This document shows positions 1-13,466 of a DNA stretch of 64,000 nt, one piece after another (the first letter of the stretch is position 1; each line of letters begins with the position of its first letter). The position numbers and the translations under genes are program-made. The stretch spans positions 222,710,641 through 222,774,640 of the forward strand of contig CM040126.1 of the NCBI GenBank assembly GCA_022559845.1, read 5' to 3'. The DNA is from Amorphophallus konjac (lineage: Eukaryota; Streptophyta; Magnoliopsida; Alismatales; Araceae). Below the pieces are notes generated by a model. It did no database searches, was not told the DNA's origin, and saw only the letters and a list, made by a program, of their open reading frames with translations.

Positions 1-222
1 ACGTCATTTTCCCTGAGAGTTAAATAAGGAAACCGTGCAACCCATTAAGGCATGTTCGGTCGATGCATGGCTAGTGTTAGGGTTTCCCTATGCAAATGGA
101 AGCATGCGGTTACTATCTAGGAAGGGAGAGGACCATGCATAGTAGGTTTAAAACCCTGTCAAACTTGATCGTAAATCCCTTCCGTAACTAAGCATTTGAA
201 TCCCCCAGAACCCACACAACCC

Positions 223-228
223 TATAAA
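223..228 (+). promoter_or_regulatory. TATA box of element A 5' LTR
   Basis: TATAAA within CCCTATAAAACTACG, about 570 bp into the reconstructed LTR, followed by a pyrimidine-rich leader. The same box is at 8183-8188 in the 3' LTR. It is the best candidate for the U3 promoter; the transcription start is not visible in sequence. Confidence 0.6.
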
Positions 229-848
229 ACTACGTCTCCGTCGACCGTAGCAACGTTACTGCTGTATCGACTTCCTCCTACTACTACCGCGATCATCTTC
301 CCTCTGTTTCCTGTTGCTGCGGACGTGAGGAAGTGGAAGAAACTCTTCTTCCTCCTGTTGCAGTCGAAGGCTCGTCTCTCCTATCCTTCCTCCTTGCTGG
401 CTGTTACGAGAAGGCTGCACCTTCTCCATCCCTCTGCTTACACTCTTCTTCCGGCAGACTGCAACGTGAAGGACGAGCATCTCCTTCCTCACCTGCATCC
501 TACCGATTGCCTGAACGAGAAGAAGCACCCCATCTTCTTCTCCTGTTGCAGCTAGGAAGCCTGGGCACCAACTTCTTCTTCCTCTACTTCATCCTGCAAG
601 CAACCACCACACTCTGTTCAAAACAGAGTATCGGTTCATCGTCTGTCCATCATTTAAAAACTCCATCAAAGGTAGGTTCTCTCAAGTTTCGTAGCCCAAA
701 CAAAGATAAATCATGATTGTATTGTAGGTTTTCTCAAGAATTGTAGCCCAAACTAGCATAGAATCTATGGTAATATCATCTGTAATTCATGCATATAGTT
801 TTACTGCGGTTTAGAAGTTTTCCATGAAATTTTGGAAAGAGGCGACCC

Positions 849-1427
849 AGGTCAGGGCGCTAATTCATGAACTGACGCCCGAACTAAGAGTCGTCAATTT
901 CAAGAAAATTAATAAATATACACATTTAAAATTTAATATCTATGAAAACATGAATTTGATGTGATGCATGATCATATACCCAGAATCCTGCTATTTTTCT
1001 TGTCCAGTTCCTATATGTGTTTCCTGAAAATTATTTATCATGAAAAATCGTTATTGTTCATATTCCTGGAAGCCAATGTGAATTAACGACCTCTAGAAGG
1101 TCGTCTTTTGTAAAAGAGACGCCCCAAACAAGGGCGCTATTTTAAAATTAGTGACTTTGATTAAGTCGTGATTGTCGTGATTTTCCTTAAATTACTGGAA
1201 GATAATAACTTCTACTATAATAATAATTAACGACATAACCCATGTCATTTATTTGTGAAATAACGCCCCTGACTAAGGCGCGTTTTATTGAAAATTTAGA
1301 ATTTAGAAAATTTCAATAAAAATAGAATTGTATAATGGACGACTGCTCCTATAGCCGTCAAATAGTAAAGAAACGACCGAGGAAAGGGCGTGAATTTACA
1401 AATTAATGACTTGACATAAGTCGTTAA
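849..1427. repeat. Cluster of interrupted palindromes in element A 5' LTR
   Basis: About eight cassettes of 19-24 nt, AT-flanked, each with arms of the form ACGCC/GGCGT or ACGACC/GGTCGT. The clearest is ACGACCTCTAGAAGGTCGT at 1086-1104. Others lie near 868, 1120, 1143, 1229, 1268, 1340, 1371 and 1406. Spacing is irregular. The equivalent cluster in the 3' LTR is at 8809-9388. Confidence 0.75.
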
Positions 1428-1471
1428 TTTCCTGCGTGATTATTTTTTTTACTGTTTTCTGTGAACCGAGG

Positions 1472-1475
<4 letters not shown>

Positions 1476-1547
<72 letters not shown>

Positions 1548-1552
1548 TATCG
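1476..1552. repeat. (TA)n(TG)n microsatellite in element A 5' LTR
   Basis: About 38 bp of alternating TA followed by about 24 bp of TG and a short TA tail. The sister tract in the 3' LTR is more than twice as long. Confidence 0.95.
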
Positions 1553-3023
1553 GCACTATATTCCATTCCGTGAGTATAGTCCCATGTTTCACGATGATTT
1601 GTCGCATTACCCACTAACTCTCGGTGACATACAAGCCTCCCTTGGACATTCCGTTCCTTTGGACTGGCGAGTTAGTCATTGGGACCTCCGTAAGTCTCCT
1701 CGTAGCCTTGGATTCCCTCAAGGCCGATTGAGCTGGTTGTACCTTAAACACCTTGTACCTTTTTGATTGCCACGACTTGTGCTAAACTGGCCCTCTCATG
1801 TCGCCATCTTGGTCCATGAGAGAATAATCTTTGCCAATGGAATGATGATATTCCACTAGGCGATATCTTGGATTGAGTCCCTTATAGATGGGGTCAATCA
1901 GCTTGATTCATGTCCCTTGATTGGTGACAGGTCTAGTCATCCACTCAAGTTATCTCGGCTACCTAGCTAAGGTACCGTCTCTACCCAGGTTATCGACACG
2001 TCATGATTCTCGTTGGTTTTATCATTGTCCATCTAATGTTTTTCCTTGAATTCCGTGGAACCTATCCACGAATCTACCTTGATATCCTACATGAGTTTGT
2101 TCTTGGAAATCCATGGCTATCACTAAAGTGGTTGTCTAGATATTACATGTAACAATGTCCGCGCATTTAGGGCCCGATCTGGTCTTGGGAGGAGCACCCG
2201 AAAGTAATTATGCCCATGGGAGTTATATTGATCACGGTGTGGCATTGCACCGAAGTACTTGCTTGAATCTACGACACTCCACTATATCTCTATCCCTCTC
2301 TCTCACGTGCTTGACTTGATTGACTTGACATGACTTGCGTGGCCGGAATGGGCAAAGTACTTTCTTGCTAATAGCCATTATCTCATGACATGAAAGACTT
2401 TATTGATATATTCGGTACTTGTTCAAATACTTGAAATTCCCTATCTTGGATCAACAGCACATGTTATTTCCTCGCATTATTATGTTCAAACCTGTATCGT
2501 CCTATTTTACATGTTTTACATGCTAGACTTGCATTTTCACATGGAAGAAGTAATTACTTAAACCAATTGCTAGTTCTTGAGATATAATTCCTACTGAGCG
2601 TTCGCTCACCAAGTTCTTTTCTCCAAACCTTTCAGGTAATACGGACCCTGACTCGGACTCGGATGGGCAGGAGCAAGAGTGACGAGCGTAGAATCTGCAA
2701 GCGCCATGCTGTTATACCTTATCATGCCGAGTCATCCTTAGTTTATTCCTTGGAGGCTTGTCGTTAGATATTTTGTTATGTCAAGAGTTGTTACATTTAA
2801 GGCTTGTGGGCCTGATTAGAATTGTATCGTCTAGGAGTTATGTGACTTTGTTTAATGGTTAAGTTGTTATCGATGGTATCAGTATATGGTTAAGTTTAAA
2901 CTTCTCGTCTTCTTGCGCACTCTGTTGTGATGTAGAAATTCCACTTGCTCTGATTGACATGATTGATATAAACTCGTCACGTTCTCCTGGGTTCCTTCCG
3001 CGCTCGGGGCGTGACAGTTTTTG

Positions 3024-3036
3024 TGGTATCAGAGCC
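3024..3036 (+). promoter_or_regulatory. Primer-binding site of element A (initiator Met tRNA)
   Basis: TGGTATCAGAGCC, the usual plant retrotransposon sequence complementary to the 3' end of initiator methionine tRNA. It begins eight bases after the LTR end, a slightly long gap shared with element D. Confidence 0.92.
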
Positions 3037-3184
3037 TAGGATTTCAATTCCTAGGAAACCCAAGTCCAAGGATAGGTCTATCCCCAAACTGTGAGGATGG
3101 GTAGTGCCATGGGTAAAGTCCTTGTAGGGCTTCCAACTACAAATTCCAACATGAAACTAATTAAGATTAAGTCCTTGTAGGACT

Positions 3185-4216
3185 ATGGCTGCTGAACACA
3201 TACAATGGCGTGAAATGCAACGAACTGTTCAGGGCCTGACTCAGGCCTTACAACAAGTGGCTCAAGGTGGGGCACACCATGGAGCCGGCGACCTCCATTG
3301 GAGTTTTAGAAATCTCAACCCTCCGAGATTCTCAGGATCATCAAACCCTGAGGATGCGAAAAATTGGATAAAGGAGATCAAGCGAATCTTCCGCGTCATG
3401 TAATGCGCAGATGGTGAAAAGGTGCTTCTGGCCACGTTCCAACTGGAACGGGACGCTCGTGCTTGGTGGGAGTCCGTCGAGGCCACCTTGCTTGAAAATC
3501 ATGTCACGTGGGCCGAATTTGTCGAGCACTTCAATAGCAAGTATTTCTCTGACCGTGTTCAGGAGAAAAAGGTCGCGGAATTTGCTGCCTTGAAGCAACG
3601 ATCCCTGTCGGTGGCCGACTACGAAGCCCAGTTCTCCAGGCTATCTAGATATGCACCACATTTAGTTTGCACTGAAAAGATGAAGGCAAGAAGGTTCTTG
3701 AATGGGTTACAACCCCAATATATCACCCAGCTCGCTCCCTTGGATATTCAAGTGTACTCAGAGATGGTGCGTCGTACCCAGCTGCTAGAAGACGCCACAA
3801 AATTGTCTGACAAAATCCGTGGTAAGGATAAAAGGGAAAATGTCACAAGCCCCAACACTTTTAAACCGTCTTTCAAAAAGCGGACCAATAATGGAGGCGA
3901 ACCCTCCAAGGAGAAGAAATTCAAGAAGGGCAATAACAAACCTTTCTCTATCACGGCACCGCCAAAAGAGAAATGTAAATATTGCGACAAGCCGGGTCAT
4001 AAGGCTGCGGAATGCTGGAGAAGGCTCGGAGCATGCCTTCGTTGTGGGAGTAAAGAACACCGTATTCTCGACTGTCCAATGATGAATGAGCAGAGTGAGC
4101 CGGAGACAAAGGAAGAAAAGCGTTCGGCAAAGAAGCAAGGACGTTTACAAGCTCTCCAAGAGACGAAACCAACCGAGGGTGGGTTGGTGGAAGGTATTTT
4201 GTCTATCTGCTCAAGT
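3185..4216 (+). pseudogene. gag: gag of element A (nonsense codon and frameshift)
   Basis: Encodes the capsid and nucleocapsid part of the polyprotein, which would form the cytoplasmic particle. The ATG at 3185 is chosen because the protein aligns from there with the gag of element D (MAAEH versus MAVER). The retrotransposon gag core has [13 protein letters not shown] and [23 protein letters not shown] sequence. Two CCHC zinc knuckles follow: CKYCDKPGHKAAEC and CLRCGSKEHRILDC. Breaks: TAA at 3401-3403, where element D has Gln, so a single C-to-T change explains it; and loss of about 11 nt near 4210 relative to D, which puts the protease in another frame. The sequence is otherwise collinear with D along its length. 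Confidence 0.92.
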
Positions 4217-7200
4217 ACTATTTGATACTGGCGCCACACATTCTTTTGTTTCAAAGAAATTTGCTGCTTCATTCTCTATGGAACCTGAATGGATAGACTT
4301 GGTAATTTCTACCCCATTAGGGAATGAGTCTGATGTCACTTTCCATTACCCAAACTGCAAGATTATAGTTAAAGGTCACAACTTACCTGCAGATTTAATA
4401 TGCTTAGACTTGAAAGAGTACGATGTAATTTTAGGGGCCGATTGGCTATCCACCCATCGAGCAACTGTAGACTGCCGAAATGGAAAAGTCACTTTTGTGG
4501 ATTTCCCGGAGTTAACTTAGGTTACTCCCCGGAAGAGTTCACCAATCATCTCTGCTCTTCGAGCCCATAAACTTATCAACAAAGGATGCGAGGCATTCTT
4601 AGCATTTGTAACTGCCACGGAGGCTAAGGTAGCTAGACAAGAAGACATTCAAGTGGTTCGGGAGTTTCCCGATGTTTTCCCTGAAGACTTGCCTGGTTTG
4701 CCACCAGAGAGAGAGGTCTCATTCACTATAGACCTTGTCCCGGGTGCCGGACCTGTCTCCAAAGCACCCTACAGAATGTCCCCCGCAGAATTGAAGGAAT
4801 TAAAGGAGCAGCTTATGGAGCTATTGAAGAAAGGATTTATCAGACCAAGTACTTCCCCATGGGGAGCACCAGTACTGTTCGTCAAGAAGAAGGATGGATC
4901 GATGAGGCTGTGCATCGATTATCGGCAGCTGAACCACCTCACTATCAAAAATAAATACCCACTGCCGAGGATTGATGAACTCTTCGATCAGATTTCGGGA
5001 GCAAAGTATTTCTCAAAAATTGATCTTCGATCGGGTTATCACCAATTGAGGATCAAGGTCGAGGATATTCACAAAACTGCATTTCGAAGCAGGTACGGAC
5101 ATTATGAATTTACTGTTATGCCTTTTGGACTAACAAATGCCCCTGCAGCTTTTATGCAGCTTATGAATAGCATCTTTAGACCGCATTTGGACAAATTTAT
5201 TGTGGTTTTTATCGATTATATCCTGATATATTCAAAGTCTGAAGAGGAGCATGAAGTGCATTTGAGGATAGCATTACAGATATTAAGGGATAATCAATTA
5301 TATGCCAAACTTAGCAAATGCGAGTTTTGATTAGAAGAAGTGTCCTTCTTAGGACACGTAATTTCAAAGGATGGAATCTCAGTGGACCCCGCAAAGGTCG
5401 AAGCAGTAAAGAAATGGGAACAACCGACAAATACAACAGAAATCAGGAGTTTCCTTGGTCTTGCTGGTTATTACCGGCGTTTTATTAAAAACTTTTCGAA
5501 GATTGCAGTACCACTCACCAGGCTGACCCGCAAGGAAGTTCCGTATGAGTGGAATGAGGAATGTGAACAAAGCTTCCAAACATTGAAGGACCGTTTGACC
5601 ACTGCTCCGGTCTTGGCCCTTCCTATGGAAGGAGAGAAGTATGAGGTATATACCGATGCTTCCGGTATTGGCCTCGGTTGTGTGTTAATGCAACAGGGAA
5701 GGGTTATCGCATACTCCTCTAGGCAGTTGAAGAAGCACGAGGAAAACTACCCGGTGCATGACTTGGAGTTGGCCGCGGTAGTATTTACACTAAAGATCTG
5801 GAGACACTATCTCTACGGAGAACAATTCACAGTATTCTCCGATCATAAGAGCCTCAAATATCTATTCTCTCAGAAGGAGCTTAATATGAGGCAACGTCGA
5901 TGGCTGGAATATTTAAAGGACTTTGATTTCACTATTCAGTATCACCCCGGTAAAGGGAATTCGGTAGCCGACGCCTTGAGTCGAAAGCCGAGAGCCCTTA
6001 TAGCCAGCTGTATGATACGGGAATGGAAATTATTGGAGGAATTCTCCAGATTAAATATAAGCACGGACCAGAAAGACGGGTGTATTACTCTCTCTCACAT
6101 GAGTGTGCATCCGGACTTGCTATCCGAAATCAAAAAGTTACAAGATGAAGATCCTAGAATGATTGAAATCAGGGAGAAACTAGATCAAAGGACCGAATTC
6201 AAGATAGCAATTGATGGAAGACTAATGTTTCAGGAAAGGACATGTGTTCCGAACTGTTCTGATCTAAAAAGGAAGATTCTAGATGAAGCTCACCGCTCTA
6301 GGTATACCATTCATCCTGGAGCAACTAAGTTGTACAAAGATCTAAAAAGAACTTTCTGGTGGCCGAACATGAAGAGGGAGGTAGCGGACTTTGTGTCTCG
6401 CTGTCTCACGTGCCAACAAGTGAAAGCGGAACACCAAAGGCCCGCCGGAAAGTTACACCCCCTTGATATTCCCAAATGGAAATGGGAAGGAATTGGTATG
6501 GATTTCATCATGGGACTGCCTAAGTCTAGAGGCAGACATGATGGTATTTGGGTAGTCATCGACCGACTGACCAAGTCAGCGCATTTCTTGCCAATTAAAA
6601 GTCGATGGTCGGTTGATGTTTTGGCCGCATTGTATATTAAGGAGATCGTGAGATTGCATGCAGTCCCAACATCAATCGTGTCTGACCGAGACCCTCGCTT
6701 CACTTCTGATTTCTGGAAGGGTCTACAACACTCTTTGGGGACGAAGCTCAACTTCAGTACTGCTTTCCATCCCCAGACCGATGGTCAGACTGAGAGAACA
6801 AATCAAATAGTTGAAGACATGTTACGAGCTTGCATTATTGACTTTGGCGGAGGCTGGCATGATCATTTGCCCCTAGCCGAGTTTGCATACAATAATAGTT
6901 ATCAAGCTAGTATACAGATGGCTCCATTTGAAGCCTTGTACGGCAGGAGTTGCCGATCACCTATATGCTGGAATGAGGTTGGTGAGAAGCAACTACTAGG
7001 GCTAGATATGGTAAGAAACACAACAGAGAAGGTTGAACTTATCCATGAAAGACTCAAAGTGGCACAATCTCGACAGAAATCTTATGCAGATAATCGAAGA
7101 AGGGAACTAGAGTTCCAAGTTGGAGACCATGTTTACCTCAAGGTCTCACCCGGTCGAGGAATAAGAAGGTTCGGAGTTAAAGGCAAGCTTACACCAAGAT

Positions 7201-7535
7201 TCATTGGACCATTCGAAATATTGGAAAGAGTTGGTGAAGTAGCATATCGTCTTGCTTTGCCTCCTCAATTGTCGGAAGTGTACAACGTGTTCCACATTTC
7301 CATGCTGATGAAATATGTGCACGACCCTTTCCACGTCATTGATCATAGTAATTTAGTAATTCAGAGGGACCTCACATACGAACAGAAGCCAATGAAGATT
7401 CTTGATCGAGAGGTCCGAGTCTTAAGAAACAAGACCATTCCCAAGGTAAAAGTGCAGTGGAACAAATGCTTGGAGCAAGAGGCTACATGGGAAACTGAGG
7501 AATCTATGCGAAGGAGATATCCGGAATTGTTCTAA
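4211..7535 (+). pseudogene. pol: pol of element A (PR-RT-RH-IN-chromodomain, inactivated)
   Basis: One frame from about 4211 to the TAA at 7533. Domains in order: retropepsin with LFDTGATHS near 4220; RT with MPFGLTNAP near 5120; RNase H with [10 protein letters not shown] near 5650; integrase zinc region ([15 protein letters not shown]) near 6290-6420; DDE core ([27 protein letters not shown]) near 6500-6800; GPF-type linker; chromodomain ending in RRRYPELF. Breaks: TAG at 4518-4520, and TGA at 5328-5330 where D has Trp (CEFW). The RT active-site box reads FIDY instead of FIDD: codon TAT at 5217-5219, a transversion from GAT. That substitution alone should abolish reverse transcription. Integrase and chromodomain look intact. 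Confidence 0.93.
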
Positions 7536-7602
7536 ACCGTAAGTACTCTATACCCTCCATGTCTCCATTCACGCAATTGAATTTGGGGACCAAATTCTTT
7601 TA

Positions 7603-7614
7603 AGTGGGGGAGGG
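7603..7614 (+). promoter_or_regulatory. Polypurine tract of element A
   Basis: AGTGGGGGAGGG directly before the 3' LTR start TGTAAG. Plus-strand priming site. The same tract precedes the 3' LTRs of B and D. Confidence 0.9.
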
Positions 7615-11047
<3,433 letters not shown>

Positions 11048-11355
11048 CTCTGTGCTAGCTCCTGGTAGTCCGTGTAGGTCCTCCCGCTCACTGGGGCATC
11101 GTGCACTCACAGCCCGGTGATGCACTCCACGTCCTCTAGCGTCGGGATCATGTATCCCCACGGGAACAAGAATGCCTGACTGACTGGATCCCTCCGGTCG
11201 TGCAGTGCGTAGAGAAGAGCTGTGTCCAGCCTCGTCACCTCCATGCCAAGGAACTCGACGAATCCCATGGCGGTCAACCTCTCCCTCTGAAAGTCCGACA
11301 GTGCCAGGAACACTGCCCGGACCTGGAGCCAGGAGATCCGTGTCCGGCGCTTTCC
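11048..11355 (-). pseudogene. Plant mobile domain (PMD, aminotransferase-like) exon fragment, antisense in element T
   Basis: Read on the minus strand from an acceptor-like CGCAG/GGAAAG at 11355, an open frame gives ISWLQVRAVFLALSDF, then GFVEFLGMEVTRLDTALLYAL, then FLFPWGYMIPTLEDVECITGL. The pattern of a pro-rich HLFPWGEMxPTLEDVxxITGLPVxG motif is typical of the PMD found in MAIN/MAIL proteins and in plant transposons. A TGA at 11107-11109 interrupts the frame where an Arg codon (CGA) would fit. The frame then continues, VHDAPVSGRTYTDYQEL, up to the junction with element A. The rest of the coding sequence must lie left of A. The biochemical function of PMD in transposons is unknown; host PMD proteins act in silencing and genome stability. 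Confidence 0.7.
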
Positions 11356-11439
11356 CTGCGTACATTAAACATTTTATGTCAGTCATGCATATAGTCATGC
11401 ATTGCATTATTAAAAAAATTACAGTCTGTTAAGGTAGTG

Positions 11440-11740
11440 GCCACCTGAGCACCGTTTCTGTCTGTCTAACGGTCACATGTGGACCGTTTCGTAACACCCA
11501 CTGTCACCTTCAGACCATTTTCTCTCTCAATAAACCTCCTCGTGGTTTTAATTTTAAACGGTCGACCTCTGACCGCTTTCATCTACCTAGCGGTCTATTG
11601 GAGACCGTCATGTCTTGTGGCGGCCCTATTAGGACTGTTTTACCGTTCGTAAGTCGGTTCCTATATAACGGTTGCAGGCGGACAGCCTGACTCCCCTTAG
11701 CGGTCCCTATTAGGACCGCTTCTTCCTCGCCGCGATGGAT
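11440..11740. repeat. CGGTC...GACCG palindrome cluster in element T internal region
   Basis: Cassettes include ACGGTCACATGTGGACCGT at 11469-11487, CGGTCTATTGGAGACCG at 11591-11607 and GCGGTCCCTATTAGGACCGC at 11700-11719, plus weaker copies near 11557, 11620 and 11669. More occur at 12310-12470 and inside the LTR at 13719-13906. No coding signal is seen in this stretch. Confidence 0.7.
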
Positions 11741-11797
11741 GACATCCTACCCTTCCCCCTCCTTTGGAAATGGCCCTAGGGGCCCTTACAATGGATC

Positions 11798-12340
11798 CTA
11801 GGGGTTGGTGTGACCCCTCTCCCTCCATCTAAACCTCATGCATCCATCAAAATTGAAAACGGGGGGGGGGGGGGGGGTGTTAGGTCCACGGCCTACCTCA
11901 GACGGCAGAGCTCCTCTGGCCAGTTTCTCGGACGCCGCCACTTCTTCTTTACTTTCTTGCTGCATTACTGCATCTTCGAGCGCTCTCATGGCCTTGGACG
12001 GCCCTTCTTCCTCAACCACGGACGGTGGCGGAGCTGCCTCCTTCGGTGGGTTCACCGGCGGCGGTCCACTCCTTTCTTCCCCGGCCATCCGATGCGCAAA
12101 CCGCATGAACCCCTGCTTCTTGAGCCGCATCCAGGTGTATCCATGTGAGGATGCTAGGACGGAAAGCAAATGAGGAAGGGAGGTGAGCTCTCGGATGGAG
12201 GAGGGCTCGATGGTGGGCTTCGGTCGTGGGTGTGCGAAGTAGGGAAGGTGAGGGAGACAAAGGGGCAGTTTTCTTTTTTTTGAAACTGATGGTGAGTTGG
12301 CAGTCCATCGATTGACCGTTAAGCATGGATATACGGTCAC
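11798..12340 (-). CDS. Hypothetical antisense ORF in element T (possible upstream exon of the PMD gene)
   Basis: 181 codons on the minus strand, upstream of the PMD exon in its direction of reading. No domain is recognised. A plausible internal start is at MAGEERSGPPP, followed by a low-complexity acidic and Pro-rich stretch. A run of 17 C (11861-11877 read in reverse) encodes a Pro tract, so the reading frame downstream depends on run length. It could be the N-terminal exon of the antisense PMD gene, or simply an open stretch in GC-rich DNA. The position favours the former, but there is no direct evidence. Confidence 0.25.
   Translation of the reverse strand: MTVYPCLTVNRWTANSPSVSKKRKLPLCLPHLPYFAHPRPKPTIEPSSIRELTSLPHLLSVLASSHGYTWMRLKKQGFMRFAHRMAGEERSGPPPVNPPKEAAPPPSVVEEEGPSKAMRALEDAVMQQESKEEVAASEKLARGALPSEVGRGPNTPPPPPVFNFDGCMRFRWRERGHTNP
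11861..11877. repeat. Homopolymer run of 17 G
   Basis: Uninterrupted G run in element T internal DNA. It is prone to slippage and sequencing error. Confidence 0.95.
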
Positions 12341-13453
12341 ATCATGACCGTCTTTGTGAGTTCAAGCAGACATCCATCTAACCGTTGAGTTATGTTTGGC
12401 GATCTTGCATGTGACCCTTTTTAAAGAATAGGCGGCCACGCTTAGACCGTTTTCTCTTAAGGCGGTCATCTTGCCATGCTTAATTCATGCTTGTTCGCTC
12501 TATTAATTAATTTTCATGCATGATTGAATTTATTGGGATATCTTGGCTATCTGATTTAATATTGAACTTCCAACTCATGTTACACACTTCTCATCGTGCC
12601 TTGCCCTCAATCCGACAGGTACGTCAGGTGAGTATCCCGTATCCTTTATCCCTTAATGCATTACTACATGATATTTACGCTATATTATCTCGAGAACCGG
12701 ATGGTCATTCGTCTGTTCTGGGATCTGATGTTCCCCTTTACCAAAAATGATGATGATGTAGGTGCACATGTTTAATCATTGGTTAAGGTAGTTAGGTTGG
12801 CGGAATTAAGGGACGGTGGTTCTATCTTGCACACCGTGGTTGCGGATGGTGTCCTGACCCTGATTTATCCGGTCTAGCAATATTATTCTCGAGTATTTTC
12901 TAGTTTATCTTTTCTTTGCATTCGTTTTAATGGTTTCTTTTATTTTAGCCTAGCATGCATCATACGCATTTTTGAGCATCCGTGACGCATAAGTTGTCTA
13001 AAGTGTCTCATTGATGATGGATAATTGTGCGTCCGTGGTCTTGGGTGAGAAAGAGTATTCTATTCAGAGTCAGAAGGTTTTCTTTAGTTCATTCGCTTGG
13101 TCTAGCTGACTAAGAGTCCCTGTCTGGAGTTTAGTCTGCTTCCTTTGATTTTTCGTTACTGCTTATTCTGATCCCCTCATTGGCCTGTGGATTGTGTCCC
13201 CCCGATGAGGTTGGTCATGTTTTCTTTTCGTCTATTTTAGTTAGTTCTTCCAGATTGGTGTCGTTTTGTTCTAATCATTCCGTGTGACTGGCTCAGAGTT
13301 TTCCAGAAGATTCCTATCGCTCGTTGGTTAGGAACGGGTGTCGTTTACCTTAACGCCCGCTTTTCAGTCCGCTCCGTTGCATTTCTGCTTCATCTTCATG
13401 TTTCCATTTTGCGTTCGCTTCACCTCCGCTCGCTCCCCTGCAAACAAGACGTT

Positions 13454-13466
13454 AAGGAGGGGCATC
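13454..13466 (+). promoter_or_regulatory. Polypurine tract of element T
   Basis: AAGGAGGGGCATC immediately before the LTR start TGTTGACACCC. The GGGGCATC-TGTTGACACC junction is typical of Tat/Ogre elements. Confidence 0.75.

Larger units (their letters stand above)
1..3016 (+). repeat. Element A 5' LTR (left-truncated)
   Basis: Collinear with 7961-11047. It ends in GTGACA, eight bases before the primer-binding site. Landmarks are a TATA box at 223-228, a pyrimidine-rich leader full of CTTCTTCC, a donor-like AAAG/GTAGGT at 671/672, palindromic cassettes at about 849-1427, a TA/TG microsatellite, a block around 2171-2268 shared with the LTRs of B and D, and a hairpin with acceptor-like CAG/GT at 2595-2636. 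Over the first 1.45 kb I counted about 23 substitutions against the 3' LTR, roughly 1.6 percent. Confidence 0.93.

Noticed and set aside
196..716. Two overlapping open frames in the A leader, duplicated at 8156-8676
   Set aside because: They occur twice because the LTR is duplicated; the sequence is CTTCTTCC-rich low complexity and the start of the longer one precedes the likely transcription start. No domain.
3024..3036. tRNA-like sequence
   Set aside because: It is only the 13-nt primer-binding site; no cloverleaf around it. Same for the sites in B, C, D and F.
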